Shown here piece after piece: positions 1-6,592 of a stretch of DNA of 64,000 bases; positions within the stretch are counted from its first letter, which is position 1; each line of letters starts with the position of its first letter. Made by a program: the position numbers and the translations under genes. The notes beneath the pieces were generated by a model, which saw only the letters and a program-made list of their open reading frames with translations, had not been told where the DNA came from and did no database searches. Source of the DNA: an uncultured Clostridia bacterium (lineage in GTDB: Bacteria; Bacillota; Clostridia; UMGS1810); assembly GCA_934500705.1 (NCBI GenBank), contig CAKSTI010000006.1:1-64000 (forward strand), given 5' to 3'.

Positions 1-16
1 TTTTTCAAAAATGCTC

Positions 17-66
17 AAAAACCGCATAAGAATGCGGTCAAAACAGATTGCATCTATTTTGACCGC
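17..66. terminator. Two overlapping, mutually exclusive terminator hairpins
   Basis: Arms 22-27 (CCGCAT) and 32-37 (ATGCGG), with an A run at 17-21, form an intrinsic terminator for minus-strand transcripts coming from the tRNA. A second hairpin pairs 34-43 (GCGGTCAAAA) with 57-66 (TTTTGACCGC) and is followed by T at 67-71, so it would end plus-strand transcripts arriving from left of the window. The two stems share 34-37 and cannot form in the same molecule. Confidence 0.7.
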
Positions 67-72
67 TTTTTC

Positions 73-148
73 TGGTGCACCATCAGGGGTTCGAACCCGG
101 GACACCCTGATTAAGAGTCAGGTGCTCTACCAACTGAGCTAATGGTGC
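73..148 (-). tRNA. tRNA-Lys (anticodon CTT)
   Basis: Read on the minus strand, this 76-nt gene has a 7-bp acceptor stem GCACCAT/ATGGTGC, an encoded CCA end, the D-arm motif AGCTCAGTTGGTAGAGC, an anticodon loop CTCTTAA with anticodon CTT (decodes AAG), and the T-loop motif GGTTCGAACCC. All cloverleaf elements are present. It has its own sigma-A promoter just upstream and an intrinsic terminator about 35 nt downstream, so it looks like a single-gene transcript. Confidence 0.96.
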
Positions 149-167
149 GTGTCAACCAACAAAAGCT

Positions 168-196
168 ATTATACACGTTTTGGGCGTTCTTGTCAA
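168..196 (-). promoter_or_regulatory. Sigma-A promoter of tRNA-Lys
   Basis: On the minus strand there is a perfect TTGACA (191-196) and TATAAT (168-173) separated by 17 bp. The predicted start lies about 12 nt before the mature tRNA 5' end. It is back-to-back with the promoter of the plus-strand ATPase gene. Confidence 0.9.
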
Positions 197-215
197 TACT
201 TTTTTCAAAAAAATT

Positions 216-224
216 TGCTATAAT
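216..224 (+). promoter_or_regulatory. Extended -10 promoter for the P-loop ATPase gene
   Basis: TG at 216-217, one base, then TATAAT at 219-224 gives an extended -10 element; no good -35 is seen at the right distance. It would start a transcript with a leader of about 60 nt before the TTG start at 294. A second TATAAT at 270-275 is too close to the ribosome binding site to serve. Confidence 0.55.
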
Positions 225-293
225 TTTCAAAAATATAAAAATGTGAAAATCAAAACACCAAAGACGGCATATAATACATTTGAGGTGATTGAA

Positions 294-1361
294 TTGAAAA
301 GCAGAATTATCTACTATGCTGCGGCAAACAGTTGCAGCGGCTACGTGACGCACTTCGGCGAGTATATAAAAACGGGACAGAAAATAATTGTTCTGAAAAA
401 TGCAAGCAGACTGATAAAAAATATGCTTTTTAAAGACCTTGAAAAGCAGTTAAACATCGCAAAACTGGATTATGAAACCATAATTTCGACGGGGTATGCA
501 AGAGAAATCGGCGCCGTTATAGTGCCGGAAACAAAGCTGGTTGTAGCTGACGAAACATACTTTGGCAAAGATGTGCCGGAGGGCGCATTTATCTACGATT
601 TTGCCGAATGCTGCGAAACAAAGGATAAACATTTTCTCAATTTAAATACCGCAACACTTGAAGAAAACGACATATATAATGCAATGACCGAACATATGAA
701 AAACGCTAAGGAAATCCACGACAAGTGGGAGGAAATATACATTAAAAACATAGACTTTGACAAGCTGAACAGGGCAACCGACGAGCTTATTTCGGAGATT
801 TTTTCAAACGTGGGAGGAAGCATCGAGGCACAGAACGCAAAAAATGTCAACCGCTTTTTCGGTACATTGCTTCCGAGCGGCGGAAAAAATTACATTGACG
901 AACTTACCGCCGACCTTAAAAAGAGAATTTTTATAAAAGGCAGACCCGGAACAGGCAAATCGACAATGCTCAAAAAAATACGCACTGAGGCAAACCGGCG
1001 TGGATTTGACACCGAAACGTATTTTTGCAGTTTTGACACCCAAAGTCTTGATATGGTAGTAATCCGTGAAATCGGCATCTGCGTATTCGACTCAACGGCG
1101 CCGCACGAAATGTTCCCCACACGCAGCGGCGACAGCGTCTTTGATGTATACGAAAAGGCGGTTGCCGGGGGCACTGACGAAAAATACGCACAGGAACTTG
1201 AAGAAATTCAAAAAAGATATAACGCAGAGATGCATATTGCAAAGCAGTATCTCCACAGCGCCCACGAGGCGGCGGCACGCAGAGAAATCGAGTTTAACAG
1301 CACTCTCAGTCAGGAGAGGCTAAATAACGTGATAAAGGAAAGTATCGAAATTTCAAAGTAA
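294..1361 (+). CDS. P-loop ATPase/kinase-like protein (PRK06851-like)
   Basis: A soluble protein of about 355 aa with a Walker A loop GRPGTGKST around residues 216-224, following an N-terminal half of some 200 residues. The layout resembles the uncharacterised Firmicutes family PRK06851, whose members carry nucleotide-binding P-loops; no reaction is known to me. I chose the TTG at 294 because GAGGTGA (282-288) lies 5 nt before it. The longer reading from 180 has no ribosome binding site and would overlap the tRNA promoter. The C-terminus ends in a charged helical segment rich in Glu and Arg. It stands alone between its own promoter and a hairpin shared with the convergent egsA gene. Family assignment is from memory of sequence style, so moderate confidence; ATP binding is well supported, function is not. 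Confidence 0.7.
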   Translation: MKSRIIYYAAANSCSGYVTHFGEYIKTGQKIIVLKNASRLIKNMLFKDLEKQLNIAKLDYETIISTGYAREIGAVIVPETKLVVADETYFGKDVPEGAFIYDFAECCETKDKHFLNLNTATLEENDIYNAMTEHMKNAKEIHDKWEEIYIKNIDFDKLNRATDELISEIFSNVGGSIEAQNAKNVNRFFGTLLPSGGKNYIDELTADLKKRIFIKGRPGTGKSTMLKKIRTEANRRGFDTETYFCSFDTQSLDMVVIREIGICVFDSTAPHEMFPTRSGDSVFDVYEKAVAGGTDEKYAQELEEIQKRYNAEMHIAKQYLHSAHEAAARREIEFNSTLSQERLNNVIKESIEISK

Positions 1362-1371
1362 CATAAAAACA

Positions 1372-1418
1372 GGGTCTGCAAAAGCGGTGTGATAGTCAAT
1401 TCCCGCTTTGCAGTACCC
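1372..1418. terminator. Hairpin between convergent genes
   Basis: Arms 1376-1387 (CTGCAAAAGCGG) and 1403-1413 (CCGCTTTGCAG) pair with one bulge, extended by GGGT/ACCC. It lies in the 64-bp gap between two convergent stops. The T tract is weak on both strands, so it is a probable rather than a certain bidirectional terminator. Confidence 0.5.
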
Positions 1419-1425
1419 CGAAAAT

Positions 1426-2691
1426 TTATTCGTATTTTCCGCCGTTGACATCGTAATTAAGCCACAGAACGGTGTACCTGTCCTTTAAATCTTTGGCATA
1501 TTTGACGGCGTTATTTATGCGCTCAATGCCGTATTCACCGTAAAAATCATTCATATTTAATCCGACGGCGGCGAGCATTTTTTGAATTTCGCAGCTTTTT
1601 GGCATATCTGCGAGAATTTTTTTGATTTCATCCTCTTTTTCAAGATATATTTCGGTTCTGTCCTTGGAATAGTTTCCAACTTTATCTTGGAGCTGCATAC
1701 AGCCGTCGGCAACGTATTTGTATATTGAGCGCATTTTTTCGGCGTAATCGGCGTGTTCCATAGTGTAACGAACGGGCGGAAACTTTGATTTTAAAAGTTT
1801 TTCCCTTATTCTTGCCGTGACAACCGTGGAAAATGCAACGTCAATCCCGTGCGGAAGGTAACGCTTGCCGTCCACAATTCCCGTTATTTCAAAAAAGTGC
1901 GACAGGTGGTGTTCACTGCCCGATGCCGGTCTGGAAGAACCCGCAAAGCTCATCAGTATGCCGACAGTGACAAGTGCCTCCATAAGAACACCGACACTTT
2001 GCTCATCACGGTTTTTAATTCCGTCCGCAAGGCTTAGGGTTTTTACGGTTATGCCGTGAGTCAGGCTGTATATGTAATCGCAAAAATACTCACCGTTGAC
2101 GGCGTGGCTTAAACGCCAGTCGTTCAAGGCAGAAAATTTGCCCACAATGTCACCGTAACCTGCGCAAATCATATCCATAGGCGCATCTTTGAGAACCTCG
2201 GTATCGGCAACTATTGCCTTCGGCACACCTGCCGGCACGGTTTCCTTCATACCGTTTAAAATCATCGCCGCACCGCTTGATGCGTAACCGTCCATAGACG
2301 GCGCAGTTGCGACTATCATATAGTCCACGCCTTTTCTGTGAGAAACGTACTTGCACAAATCCTGAATAACGCCGGAGCCTATGCCGATTATGAGGTCTGC
2401 GCCGTTTAAGTTTTCCTCAACGGTTTGAGTTGCGTCCTCATTCGGTATGAGGATTTTTCCGCCGTCAAATATAACCTTTGATACTTTCTTGCCGCCGAGC
2501 GCCTCCTCCGTCTTTTCACCCGCCGCAAAATATGTGTTCTCGTCCGCAACGATGAGAATATGCGTGTATTTTGCGCACAAAGACGTCAATCTGCCCTCGG
2601 CGCCGTGCTCTATAAAGACCTTATCTATGGCGCACGTATGGCGTCTGCCGCAGCTGCAATCAACGCCTTGAAGCAATAAATTTATATCCAT
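1426..2691 (-). CDS. egsA: sn-glycerol-1-phosphate dehydrogenase (EgsA/AraM family)
   Basis: A 421-aa protein of the iron-containing alcohol dehydrogenase/dehydroquinate synthase superfamily. Family markers visible are the nucleotide-binding stretch GIGSGVIQDLCKYVSHRKG near residue 105, TAPSMDGYAS near residue 130, and conserved His residues in the second half (EHHLSHFFE, LPHGIDVAFS) expected to bind the metal. The family reduces dihydroxyacetone phosphate to sn-glycerol-1-phosphate with NAD(P)H; in Bacillus this feeds archaeal-type glyceryl phosphate lipids, and in others it sits with arabinose genes. Start: ATG with GGAGGG upstream. It is divergently transcribed from a DeoR-type regulator 148 bp away, which makes that regulator the likely controller. 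Cytoplasmic. Confidence 0.88.
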   Translation of the reverse strand: MDINLLLQGVDCSCGRRHTCAIDKVFIEHGAEGRLTSLCAKYTHILIVADENTYFAAGEKTEEALGGKKVSKVIFDGGKILIPNEDATQTVEENLNGADLIIGIGSGVIQDLCKYVSHRKGVDYMIVATAPSMDGYASSGAAMILNGMKETVPAGVPKAIVADTEVLKDAPMDMICAGYGDIVGKFSALNDWRLSHAVNGEYFCDYIYSLTHGITVKTLSLADGIKNRDEQSVGVLMEALVTVGILMSFAGSSRPASGSEHHLSHFFEITGIVDGKRYLPHGIDVAFSTVVTARIREKLLKSKFPPVRYTMEHADYAEKMRSIYKYVADGCMQLQDKVGNYSKDRTEIYLEKEDEIKKILADMPKSCEIQKMLAAVGLNMNDFYGEYGIERINNAVKYAKDLKDRYTVLWLNYDVNGGKYE

Positions 2692-2727
2692 TTTTAACCC
2701 TCCGTATTTACTTTTTTGATTAATTGT

Positions 2728-2756
2728 ATTATAATAAAGTTGTCAAAGTATTTCAA
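2728..2756 (-). promoter_or_regulatory. Sigma-A promoter of egsA
   Basis: Minus-strand TTGAAA (2751-2756) and TATAAT (2728-2733) are spaced by 17 bp, about 37 bp before the egsA start. It lies in the short region shared with the divergent deoR-type gene, so one bound regulator could cover both. Confidence 0.8.
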
Positions 2757-2839
2757 CAATAATCATAAATCAGACTGAAAAACTGCCATTTATCAAAAAA
2801 ATATGTCCATTCGGTCAAAAACAATCAGGAGTGTGTGTT

Positions 2840-3583
2840 ATGCTGAAAAAAGAAAGGGAAAACGAAATAATCAGTCTTTTAAAAAAATCCGACGGCTTTG
2901 AAACCGTAAAAAATCTGTGTGCAAAGCTGTATGCCAGCGAGTCCAGCATACGGCGTGACCTTAACTCGCTCGAAAAGCAGGGACTTGTAAACCGCATCTA
3001 CGGCGGTGCGGAGCTTATAACGCTGTTTTCCGGCGTGGTTGACTTTCAGACACGTTCCTACCACAATTCCGCCGAGAAAAAGGCCATTGCGGAAAAAGCG
3101 GCAAAACTTGTAAAAGACGGCGACGTGCTGTTTTTGGACTCGTCGTCAACTACCTTTTACCTTGCCGCCGCTCTGATGCACAAAAGTTCTCTGACCATTG
3201 TTACAAATAATGTGGAAATAATCAGCCTGCTGTCAAATTCCAAGGCAAAGGTAATATCGTCGGGCGGAATTTTGAGCCGTGAAAACCGCAGCTGTCTTGT
3301 CGGCAAAGGTGCGGAGCAGACGTTTGAAAACATCTTTGCCGACACGCTGTTTTTCTCGGCAAAGTCGCTGTCTGATGACGGTGTTATATCCGACTGCACG
3401 CTCGAAGAAACAGCGGTAAGAAACTGTATGATTAAAAATGCAAAGAAAAAAGTCTTTCTGTGTGATTATGAAAAGATAGGAACATACTCCTCCTACCGTC
3501 AATGCGGACTTGACGACATCGACTGCCTCATATGCGAAAGGGACGTAAGTAACGTATTCGGCGACAAACTAACGGTTATTTAA
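2840..3583 (+). CDS. DeoR/GlpR family transcriptional regulator
   Basis: A 247-aa repressor of the DeoR family. The N-terminal winged helix-turn-helix (residues 1-60) contains SESSIRRDLNSLEKQGL and ends in the typical IYGGAEL. The C-terminal phosphosugar-sensing domain shows DGDVLFLDSSSTTFYLA and VTNNVEI. Such regulators release DNA on binding a phosphorylated sugar or glycerol-type ligand. ATG 2840 is chosen because AGGAG at 2827-2831 sits 8 nt upstream; an in-frame GTG at 2831 overlaps that site. It diverges from egsA, so control of dihydroxyacetone-phosphate or glycerol-phosphate use is the likely job (inference). Its 3' end overlaps the convergent YqeG-type gene by 15 bp. Confidence 0.88.
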   Translation: MLKKERENEIISLLKKSDGFETVKNLCAKLYASESSIRRDLNSLEKQGLVNRIYGGAELITLFSGVVDFQTRSYHNSAEKKAIAEKAAKLVKDGDVLFLDSSSTTFYLAAALMHKSSLTIVTNNVEIISLLSNSKAKVISSGGILSRENRSCLVGKGAEQTFENIFADTLFFSAKSLSDDGVISDCTLEETAVRNCMIKNAKKKVFLCDYEKIGTYSSYRQCGLDDIDCLICERDVSNVFGDKLTVI

Positions 3584-4078
3584 GTTTTTCCTCTTAAATT
3601 CGTCAAGAACCGCCTTTTCAAAAATGCGCTTAAATGCCACAAAACCCGTTTCGTTTTCGCCCACTGCGGTAACAAGCACGGTGTAAAAACCCATACGTCT
3701 GCCGCCGTATATATCGGTAAAAATCTGGTCGCCGACAAGGCAGATGTTTTTGGAGTCAAGCGAAAGAGTTTTTTGCATTGCTCTGAGATTTTTTTTAAAC
3801 GGTTTCCAGGCACGGGAAATAAACGGAACGCCAAGGTCTTTGCAAAAAGGTTCCACCCTCTCGGCATAATTGTTTGACACAACGCCGCACCGTATTCCTG
3901 CCTCACGCAAAGAGCGGAAATAGTCCGCAATTTCCTTGGGAGGACGTGCGGTATCGTGCGTGACAAGTGTATTGTCGATGTCAAAAATCACGCCCCGTAT
4001 ATTTTGGGATATGTAAAAATCCACGCCAAGCTCAAAAACATTCCCGGCAAGTTTATGCGGATAAAATCTCTCAAACAT
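3569..4078 (-). CDS. yqeG: YqeG-family HAD IIIA phosphatase
   Basis: A 169-aa HAD-superfamily hydrolase. Motif I DIDNTLV is near residue 34, motif II VSNN near 68, the motif III lysine lies in the stretch SRAWKPFKKN, and motif IV is GDQIFTDIYGG. This is the compact YqeG subfamily (HAD subfamily IIIA, about 170 aa) found throughout Firmicutes next to ribosome or shikimate genes; the natural substrate is not settled. ATG 4078 follows GGAG about 9 nt upstream; a TTG eight codons earlier is less likely. It lies downstream of yqeY, separated by an intrinsic terminator, so it is probably expressed from read-through or its own weak signal. Confidence 0.88.
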   Translation of the reverse strand: MFERFYPHKLAGNVFELGVDFYISQNIRGVIFDIDNTLVTHDTARPPKEIADYFRSLREAGIRCGVVSNNYAERVEPFCKDLGVPFISRAWKPFKKNLRAMQKTLSLDSKNICLVGDQIFTDIYGGRRMGFYTVLVTAVGENETGFVAFKRIFEKAVLDEFKRKNLNNR

Positions 4079-4100
4079 AGCTCTGTTCTCCGTTTTTTGC

Positions 4101-4138
4101 AAAAAATTCGGGGGTGCTGCACCTGTGCGACACCCCCG
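4101..4138 (-). terminator. Intrinsic terminator after yqeY
   Basis: Minus-strand hairpin of CGGGGGTG (4131-4138) and CACCCCCG (4109-4116), followed by a six-T run (complement of 4101-4106). It closes the rpsU-yqeY transcript. Confidence 0.9.
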
Positions 4139-4144
4139 TTTGTA

Positions 4145-4588
4145 TTAAACCAAATACTTTTTGGCAAGTGCGTTGACCGCCCTGCCATCGGCTCTGCCCT
4201 TAATCTGCGGCATAACCGCTGCCATAATTTTGCCCATATCCTTCATAGTCGAAGCACCTGTGCTCTCTACGGCTTTTTTAACAATTTCGTCTAACTCGTC
4301 CTCAGATAATTGGGAAGGTAAATAACCCATTACAATTTCTATTTCTCTGTTTAGTTGGTCTATCAAGTCTTGCCTTCCGCTCTTTTCGTAATCCGGCAGA
4401 ACGTCCTTGCGCTTTTTAAGCTCCTTTGCAATGACATCGACAATTCCGTCATCGTCAAGCTCGGTACGGTTGTCCTTTTCAAACTGCAATATTGCAGCAC
4501 GGATACTCTGAACGGTATTTCTTTTGATTAAATCCTTTTCCTTTAAGGAGAGCTTTAAATCCTGTGCCAATGTTTCCTTTAAACTCAC
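4145..4588 (-). CDS. yqeY: GatB/YqeY domain-containing protein
   Basis: A 147-aa protein matching the stand-alone YqeY family, related to the C-terminal tRNA-binding tail of the amidotransferase subunit GatB. It begins with a helical segment rich in Lys and Glu (MSLKETLAQDL, then TVQSIRAAI). The typical PDYEKSGR, YLPSQLSEDEL and MGKIMAAVMPQIKGRADGR follow. Full length for the family. It lies 49 nt downstream of rpsU on the same strand, a gene order widely kept in Firmicutes. The family probably acts on charged tRNA or translation, but its precise role is not established. Confidence 0.93.
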   Translation of the reverse strand: MSLKETLAQDLKLSLKEKDLIKRNTVQSIRAAILQFEKDNRTELDDDGIVDVIAKELKKRKDVLPDYEKSGRQDLIDQLNREIEIVMGYLPSQLSEDELDEIVKKAVESTGASTMKDMGKIMAAVMPQIKGRADGRAVNALAKKYLV

Positions 4589-4637
4589 GATACAACGCCT
4601 CCCGTAAACGGATATTTATTAATAAACAAACGATGTC

Positions 4638-4814
4638 CTACTTGTAAGAACGCTTTCTCGCAGCCTCGGACTTCTTTTTACGTTTAACACTTGGCTTTTC
4701 GTAGTGTTCTCTCTTTCTGATTTCGGACAAAACGCCTGATTTTGCACACTGTCTTTTAAATCTGCGAAGTGCACTGTCTAAACTTTCATTATCCTTAATT
4801 CTGATTTCTGCCAT
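4638..4814 (-). CDS. rpsU: 30S ribosomal protein S21
   Basis: A 58-aa, very basic small-subunit protein. It starts MAEIRIKDNESLDSALRRFK and carries the S21 signature around RQCAKSGVLSEIRKREHYEKPS, then a Lys/Arg tail ending KRSYK. The length equals the family norm. The ATG at 4814 follows a strong GGAGGGAGG ribosome binding site. S21 binds the 30S platform and helps mRNA selection. It is the first gene of the rpsU-yqeY transcript, driven by a consensus promoter at 4887-4915. Confidence 0.96.
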   Translation of the reverse strand: MAEIRIKDNESLDSALRRFKRQCAKSGVLSEIRKREHYEKPSVKRKKKSEAARKRSYK

Positions 4815-4886
4815 TAAAATTCCCTCCCTCCGTTAATGCCTGTCATCTAAACACATAACGGGTTAAGACAAAACTTTCACTTGTTA

Positions 4887-4915
4887 ATTATACAAAATTT
4901 TTCACTGTATGTCAA
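4887..4915 (-). promoter_or_regulatory. Sigma-A promoter of rpsU-yqeY
   Basis: Perfect TTGACA (4910-4915) and TATAAT (4887-4892) on the minus strand with a 17-bp spacer, as expected for a strongly expressed ribosomal protein gene. The leader is about 65 nt. Confidence 0.92.
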
Positions 4916-4991
4916 GGCTTATTTTGAATTTTTGAGAAAGTAAAAAATTCACGCACAAAATGCGTGAAAACAACCTTTTCGCCAAAATGTC

Positions 4992-5020
4992 TTGAATTTT
5001 GCGGATAAATGGTATATAAT
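4992..5020 (+). promoter_or_regulatory. Promoter of the type I toxin mRNA
   Basis: TTGAAT (4992-4997), 17 bp, TATAAT (5015-5020) on the plus strand. Predicted start is near 5027, giving an mRNA of about 210 nt with a leader of about 105 nt, most of it structured. Confidence 0.82.
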
Positions 5021-5087
5021 GGACTTTGTCGGAGCAATCCGATGTTAAAGGCAAGACTGAAAACAGTGTAAAAGCTGGGCGGTTATG

Positions 5088-5126
5088 CCACCTAATTCCC
5101 GCACTTATAGTCGGGGAGGGAGGTGG
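5088..5126 (+). promoter_or_regulatory. Leader hairpin sequestering the toxin ribosome binding site
   Basis: CCACCT (5088-5093) can pair with AGGTGG (5121-5126), which is the core of the toxin ribosome binding site, and CCCG (5098-5101) with CGGG (5112-5115). In this fold the site is masked. The CCAC of the masking strand is also part of the block that pairs with 5246-5249 far downstream, so the two folds compete. Confidence 0.65.
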
Positions 5127-5131
5127 TTGCG

Positions 5132-5206
5132 ATGAGAAAGCATACATTGAGAGCGTTTACGCTTGCAATTATATTTTTGATTGTACTTACGCAAAAAGTA
5201 AGATAG
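5132..5206 (+). CDS. Type I toxin, small hydrophobic peptide (holin-like)
   Basis: A 24-residue peptide: a basic start MRKHTLR, a single membrane segment (about residues 8-20, AFTLAIIFLIVLT) and a charged tail QKVR. It has a very strong ribosome binding site, AGGGAGGTGG, 5 nt before ATG 5132. The last codons run directly into a bidirectional terminator. Size, topology and the convergent antisense RNA match the TxpA/BsrG/holin-like type I toxins of Firmicutes, which insert in the inner membrane and collapse the proton motive force when not repressed. I identify it by architecture rather than by a long sequence match. It sits beside a broken resolvase, consistent with a mobile past. Confidence 0.78.
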   Translation: MRKHTLRAFTLAIIFLIVLTQKVR

Positions 5207-5278
5207 CCCCCACCGGCCAAGTCAGGGCTATCTTTTAGCGCTATCGTGGCATAACCGTTTGAGGTCTTGCCTTTTTCT
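5195..5278 (-). ncRNA. Antisense RNA antitoxin of the type I locus
   Basis: A consensus minus-strand promoter at 5285-5313 predicts a start near 5278. The transcript runs toward the toxin and would end at the shared terminator (U-rich tract near 5195), giving about 80 nt. It overlaps the toxin 3' end and terminator, the usual pairing region for TxpA-type systems, and also covers the downstream arms of the long-range repeats. Confidence 0.75.
5202..5236. terminator. Bidirectional terminator shared by toxin and antitoxin RNAs
   Basis: GATAGCCC (5202-5209) pairs with GGGCTATC (5225-5232). TTTT follows on the plus strand and a T-rich TTACTTTTT follows on the minus strand. The left arm includes the toxin stop codon (5204-5206). 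Confidence 0.88.
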
Positions 5279-5284
5279 ATCCTT

Positions 5285-5313
5285 ATTATACATTTGAAAA
5301 CCGGTTTTGTCAA
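5285..5313 (-). promoter_or_regulatory. Promoter of the antitoxin RNA
   Basis: Perfect TTGACA (5308-5313) and TATAAT (5285-5290) on the minus strand with 17 bp between. It is stronger than the toxin promoter by match to consensus, as expected for an antitoxin in excess. Confidence 0.9.
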
Positions 5314-5408
5314 CCGTTTAACAAAAAATTTAATATTCGCAGGCAAAGATCTGTCTTTTTAAAAAAAGGCGGCTTTTTGCTTTATAATGGGGCAAAGGAG
5401 GTTTAATT

Positions 5409-5520
5409 ATGGAGATATACGAATATGCAAGGGTGTCGAGCACAGACCAAAACGAGTAAAGGCAGTTGATTGCGCTCAAAAGGCAAAACATTGCCGCTGA
5501 GAATGCTTTGCGGATGCTTG
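5409..5520 (+). pseudogene. Serine recombinase/resolvase N-terminal remnant
   Basis: After AAAGGAGG, the reading frame from ATG 5409 gives MEIYEYARVSSTDQNE and then an in-frame TAA (5457-5459). The frame continues as RQLIALKRQNIAAENA. This is the start of a resolvase/invertase, including the catalytic Ser of YARVS(S/T) and the DRQLIAL helix, broken by a nonsense codon. Homology then fades, with hints of a frameshift after about 5505, and no catalytic core or DNA-binding domain remains. A TATAAT at 5383-5388 precedes it. It is a dead relic of a mobile element next to the type I toxin-antitoxin locus. Confidence 0.82.
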
Positions 5521-5647
5521 TGCGGAAAAAATTACGACGAATTCGTAAGTTCAATAAACAAACACAAACGCTGTATTGCCGGCTGTTATTTTGTTGCATT
5601 CGATTTTGAATTATCGGCTGCATATTTTTTGCGCCTTGGCAAAAACG

Positions 5648-5703
5648 TTTACATACAATTAACATACATATGCTTTCACAGTTAACACACGAAAATGTAT
5701 AAT
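5648..5703 (+). promoter_or_regulatory. pst promoter with Pho-box-like repeats
   Basis: TTTACA (5648-5653), TTAACA (5659-5664), TTCACA (5675-5680) and TTAACA (5682-5687) lie upstream of TATAAT (5698-5703). They resemble the TT(A/C)ACA direct repeats bound by PhoP in Firmicutes. The first two are 11 bp apart, one helical turn. No -35 consensus is needed if a response regulator activates. The likely activator is the PhoP encoded at 9737. Confidence 0.75.
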
Positions 5704-5748
5704 CTCCTTGTAAGCAGAAAAAATAGATTTTAAGGAGATGTTTTTAGA

Positions 5749-6582
5749 ATGAAAAAACTTATTGCATTGGTATCGGCAGTGTGCCTGACGGCGGCACTCT
5801 TTACAGGCTGCTCAAAGCCGGGAACGGAACAGGGGGGCACGTCCAAAGAAAGCGCAACGGTTTCGACCGACGGCTCAACCTCAATGGAAAAGGTAATCGG
5901 ATTTTTGAGCGAAGCATATATGGAGGACAACTCCAACGTTAAGGTAACATACAACCCCACAGGTTCGGGCGCAGGAATACAGGCAGTGTCCGAGGGCAGA
6001 TGCGACATCGGACTTTCGAGCCGTGACTTAAAAGAGGACGAGGCTAAGACTCTCGACTCCACGGTAATTGCAATAGACGGAATTGCCGTTATCGTAAACA
6101 ACGCAAACCCGGTAACGGATTTGAGCATTGAACAGATTGCAAAAATCTACACAGGAGAAATTACAAACTGGAAGGACGCAGGCGGTGACGACAAGCCGAT
6201 AGTTTTAATCGGCAGAGAGGCAGCGTCCGGCACAAGGGACGGCTTTGAGTCCATAACCGACACAAAGGAAAACTGCAAGTACAACCAGGAGCTGACATCT
6301 ACCGGTGACGTTATTCAGACGGTTTCGTCAAACCCCAACGCCATAGGCTACGCATCGCTTGCGGCAGTAAAGGACAGCATAAAGGTTCTCTCCGTTGAGG
6401 GAGTTAAGCCGAGCACAAAGACAATTCAGAGCGGCGAATACAAAATTCAGAGAGACTTTGTCCTCGTAACCAAAAAAGACAAAAAACTCACCGGCGAGGC
6501 TAAAAAGTTCTTTGACTTTGCGGCAAGCAAAAACGCCGACAGCCTCATAGAAAAGGCAGGAGCAATACCTGTTGTAAGATAG
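5749..6582 (+). CDS. pstS: Phosphate ABC transporter substrate-binding lipoprotein
   Basis: A 277-aa phosphate-binding protein. The lipoprotein signal (MKKLIALVSAVCLTAALFTGC) has the lipobox ending in Cys21. The phosphate-binding stretches are recognisable: VSTDGSTSMEK, NPTGSGAGIQAV, GLSSRDLK and GREAASGTRDGFE. It captures phosphate outside the membrane and hands it to PstCA. AAGGAG precedes ATG 5749 by 11 nt. First gene of pstSCAB-phoU-phoPR, directly behind the Pho-box-like promoter, so induction by phosphate starvation is expected. Confidence 0.96.
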   Translation: MKKLIALVSAVCLTAALFTGCSKPGTEQGGTSKESATVSTDGSTSMEKVIGFLSEAYMEDNSNVKVTYNPTGSGAGIQAVSEGRCDIGLSSRDLKEDEAKTLDSTVIAIDGIAVIVNNANPVTDLSIEQIAKIYTGEITNWKDAGGDDKPIVLIGREAASGTRDGFESITDTKENCKYNQELTSTGDVIQTVSSNPNAIGYASLAAVKDSIKVLSVEGVKPSTKTIQSGEYKIQRDFVLVTKKDKKLTGEAKKFFDFAASKNADSLIEKAGAIPVVR

Positions 6583-6592
6583 GACGATTGAT

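Larger units (their letters stand above)
5047..5274. repeat. Long-range inverted repeats flanking the toxin
   Basis: Two blocks in the toxin leader have perfect complements beyond the toxin terminator. 5047-5057 (AAAGGCAAGAC) pairs with 5264-5274, and 5080-5091 (CGGTTATGCCAC) pairs with 5246-5257. They are nested in the right order for one 5'-3' long-distance helix. The minus-strand antitoxin RNA therefore carries at its 5' end the same sequence as the toxin leader. Confidence 0.85.

Noticed and set aside
180..293. N-terminal extension of the P-loop ATPase starting at 180
   Set aside because: No ribosome binding site and it would overlap the tRNA promoter and its own extended -10 element; TTG 294 has GAGGTGA at the right distance.
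2761..2830. Riboswitch upstream of the DeoR gene
   Set aside because: The 70 bases are A/T-rich with no recognisable aptamer core or terminator.
5026..5238. 70-residue plus-strand frame covering the type I toxin region
   Set aside because: It is in another frame from the well-positioned 24-codon peptide, has no ribosome binding site, and crosses the leader hairpin.
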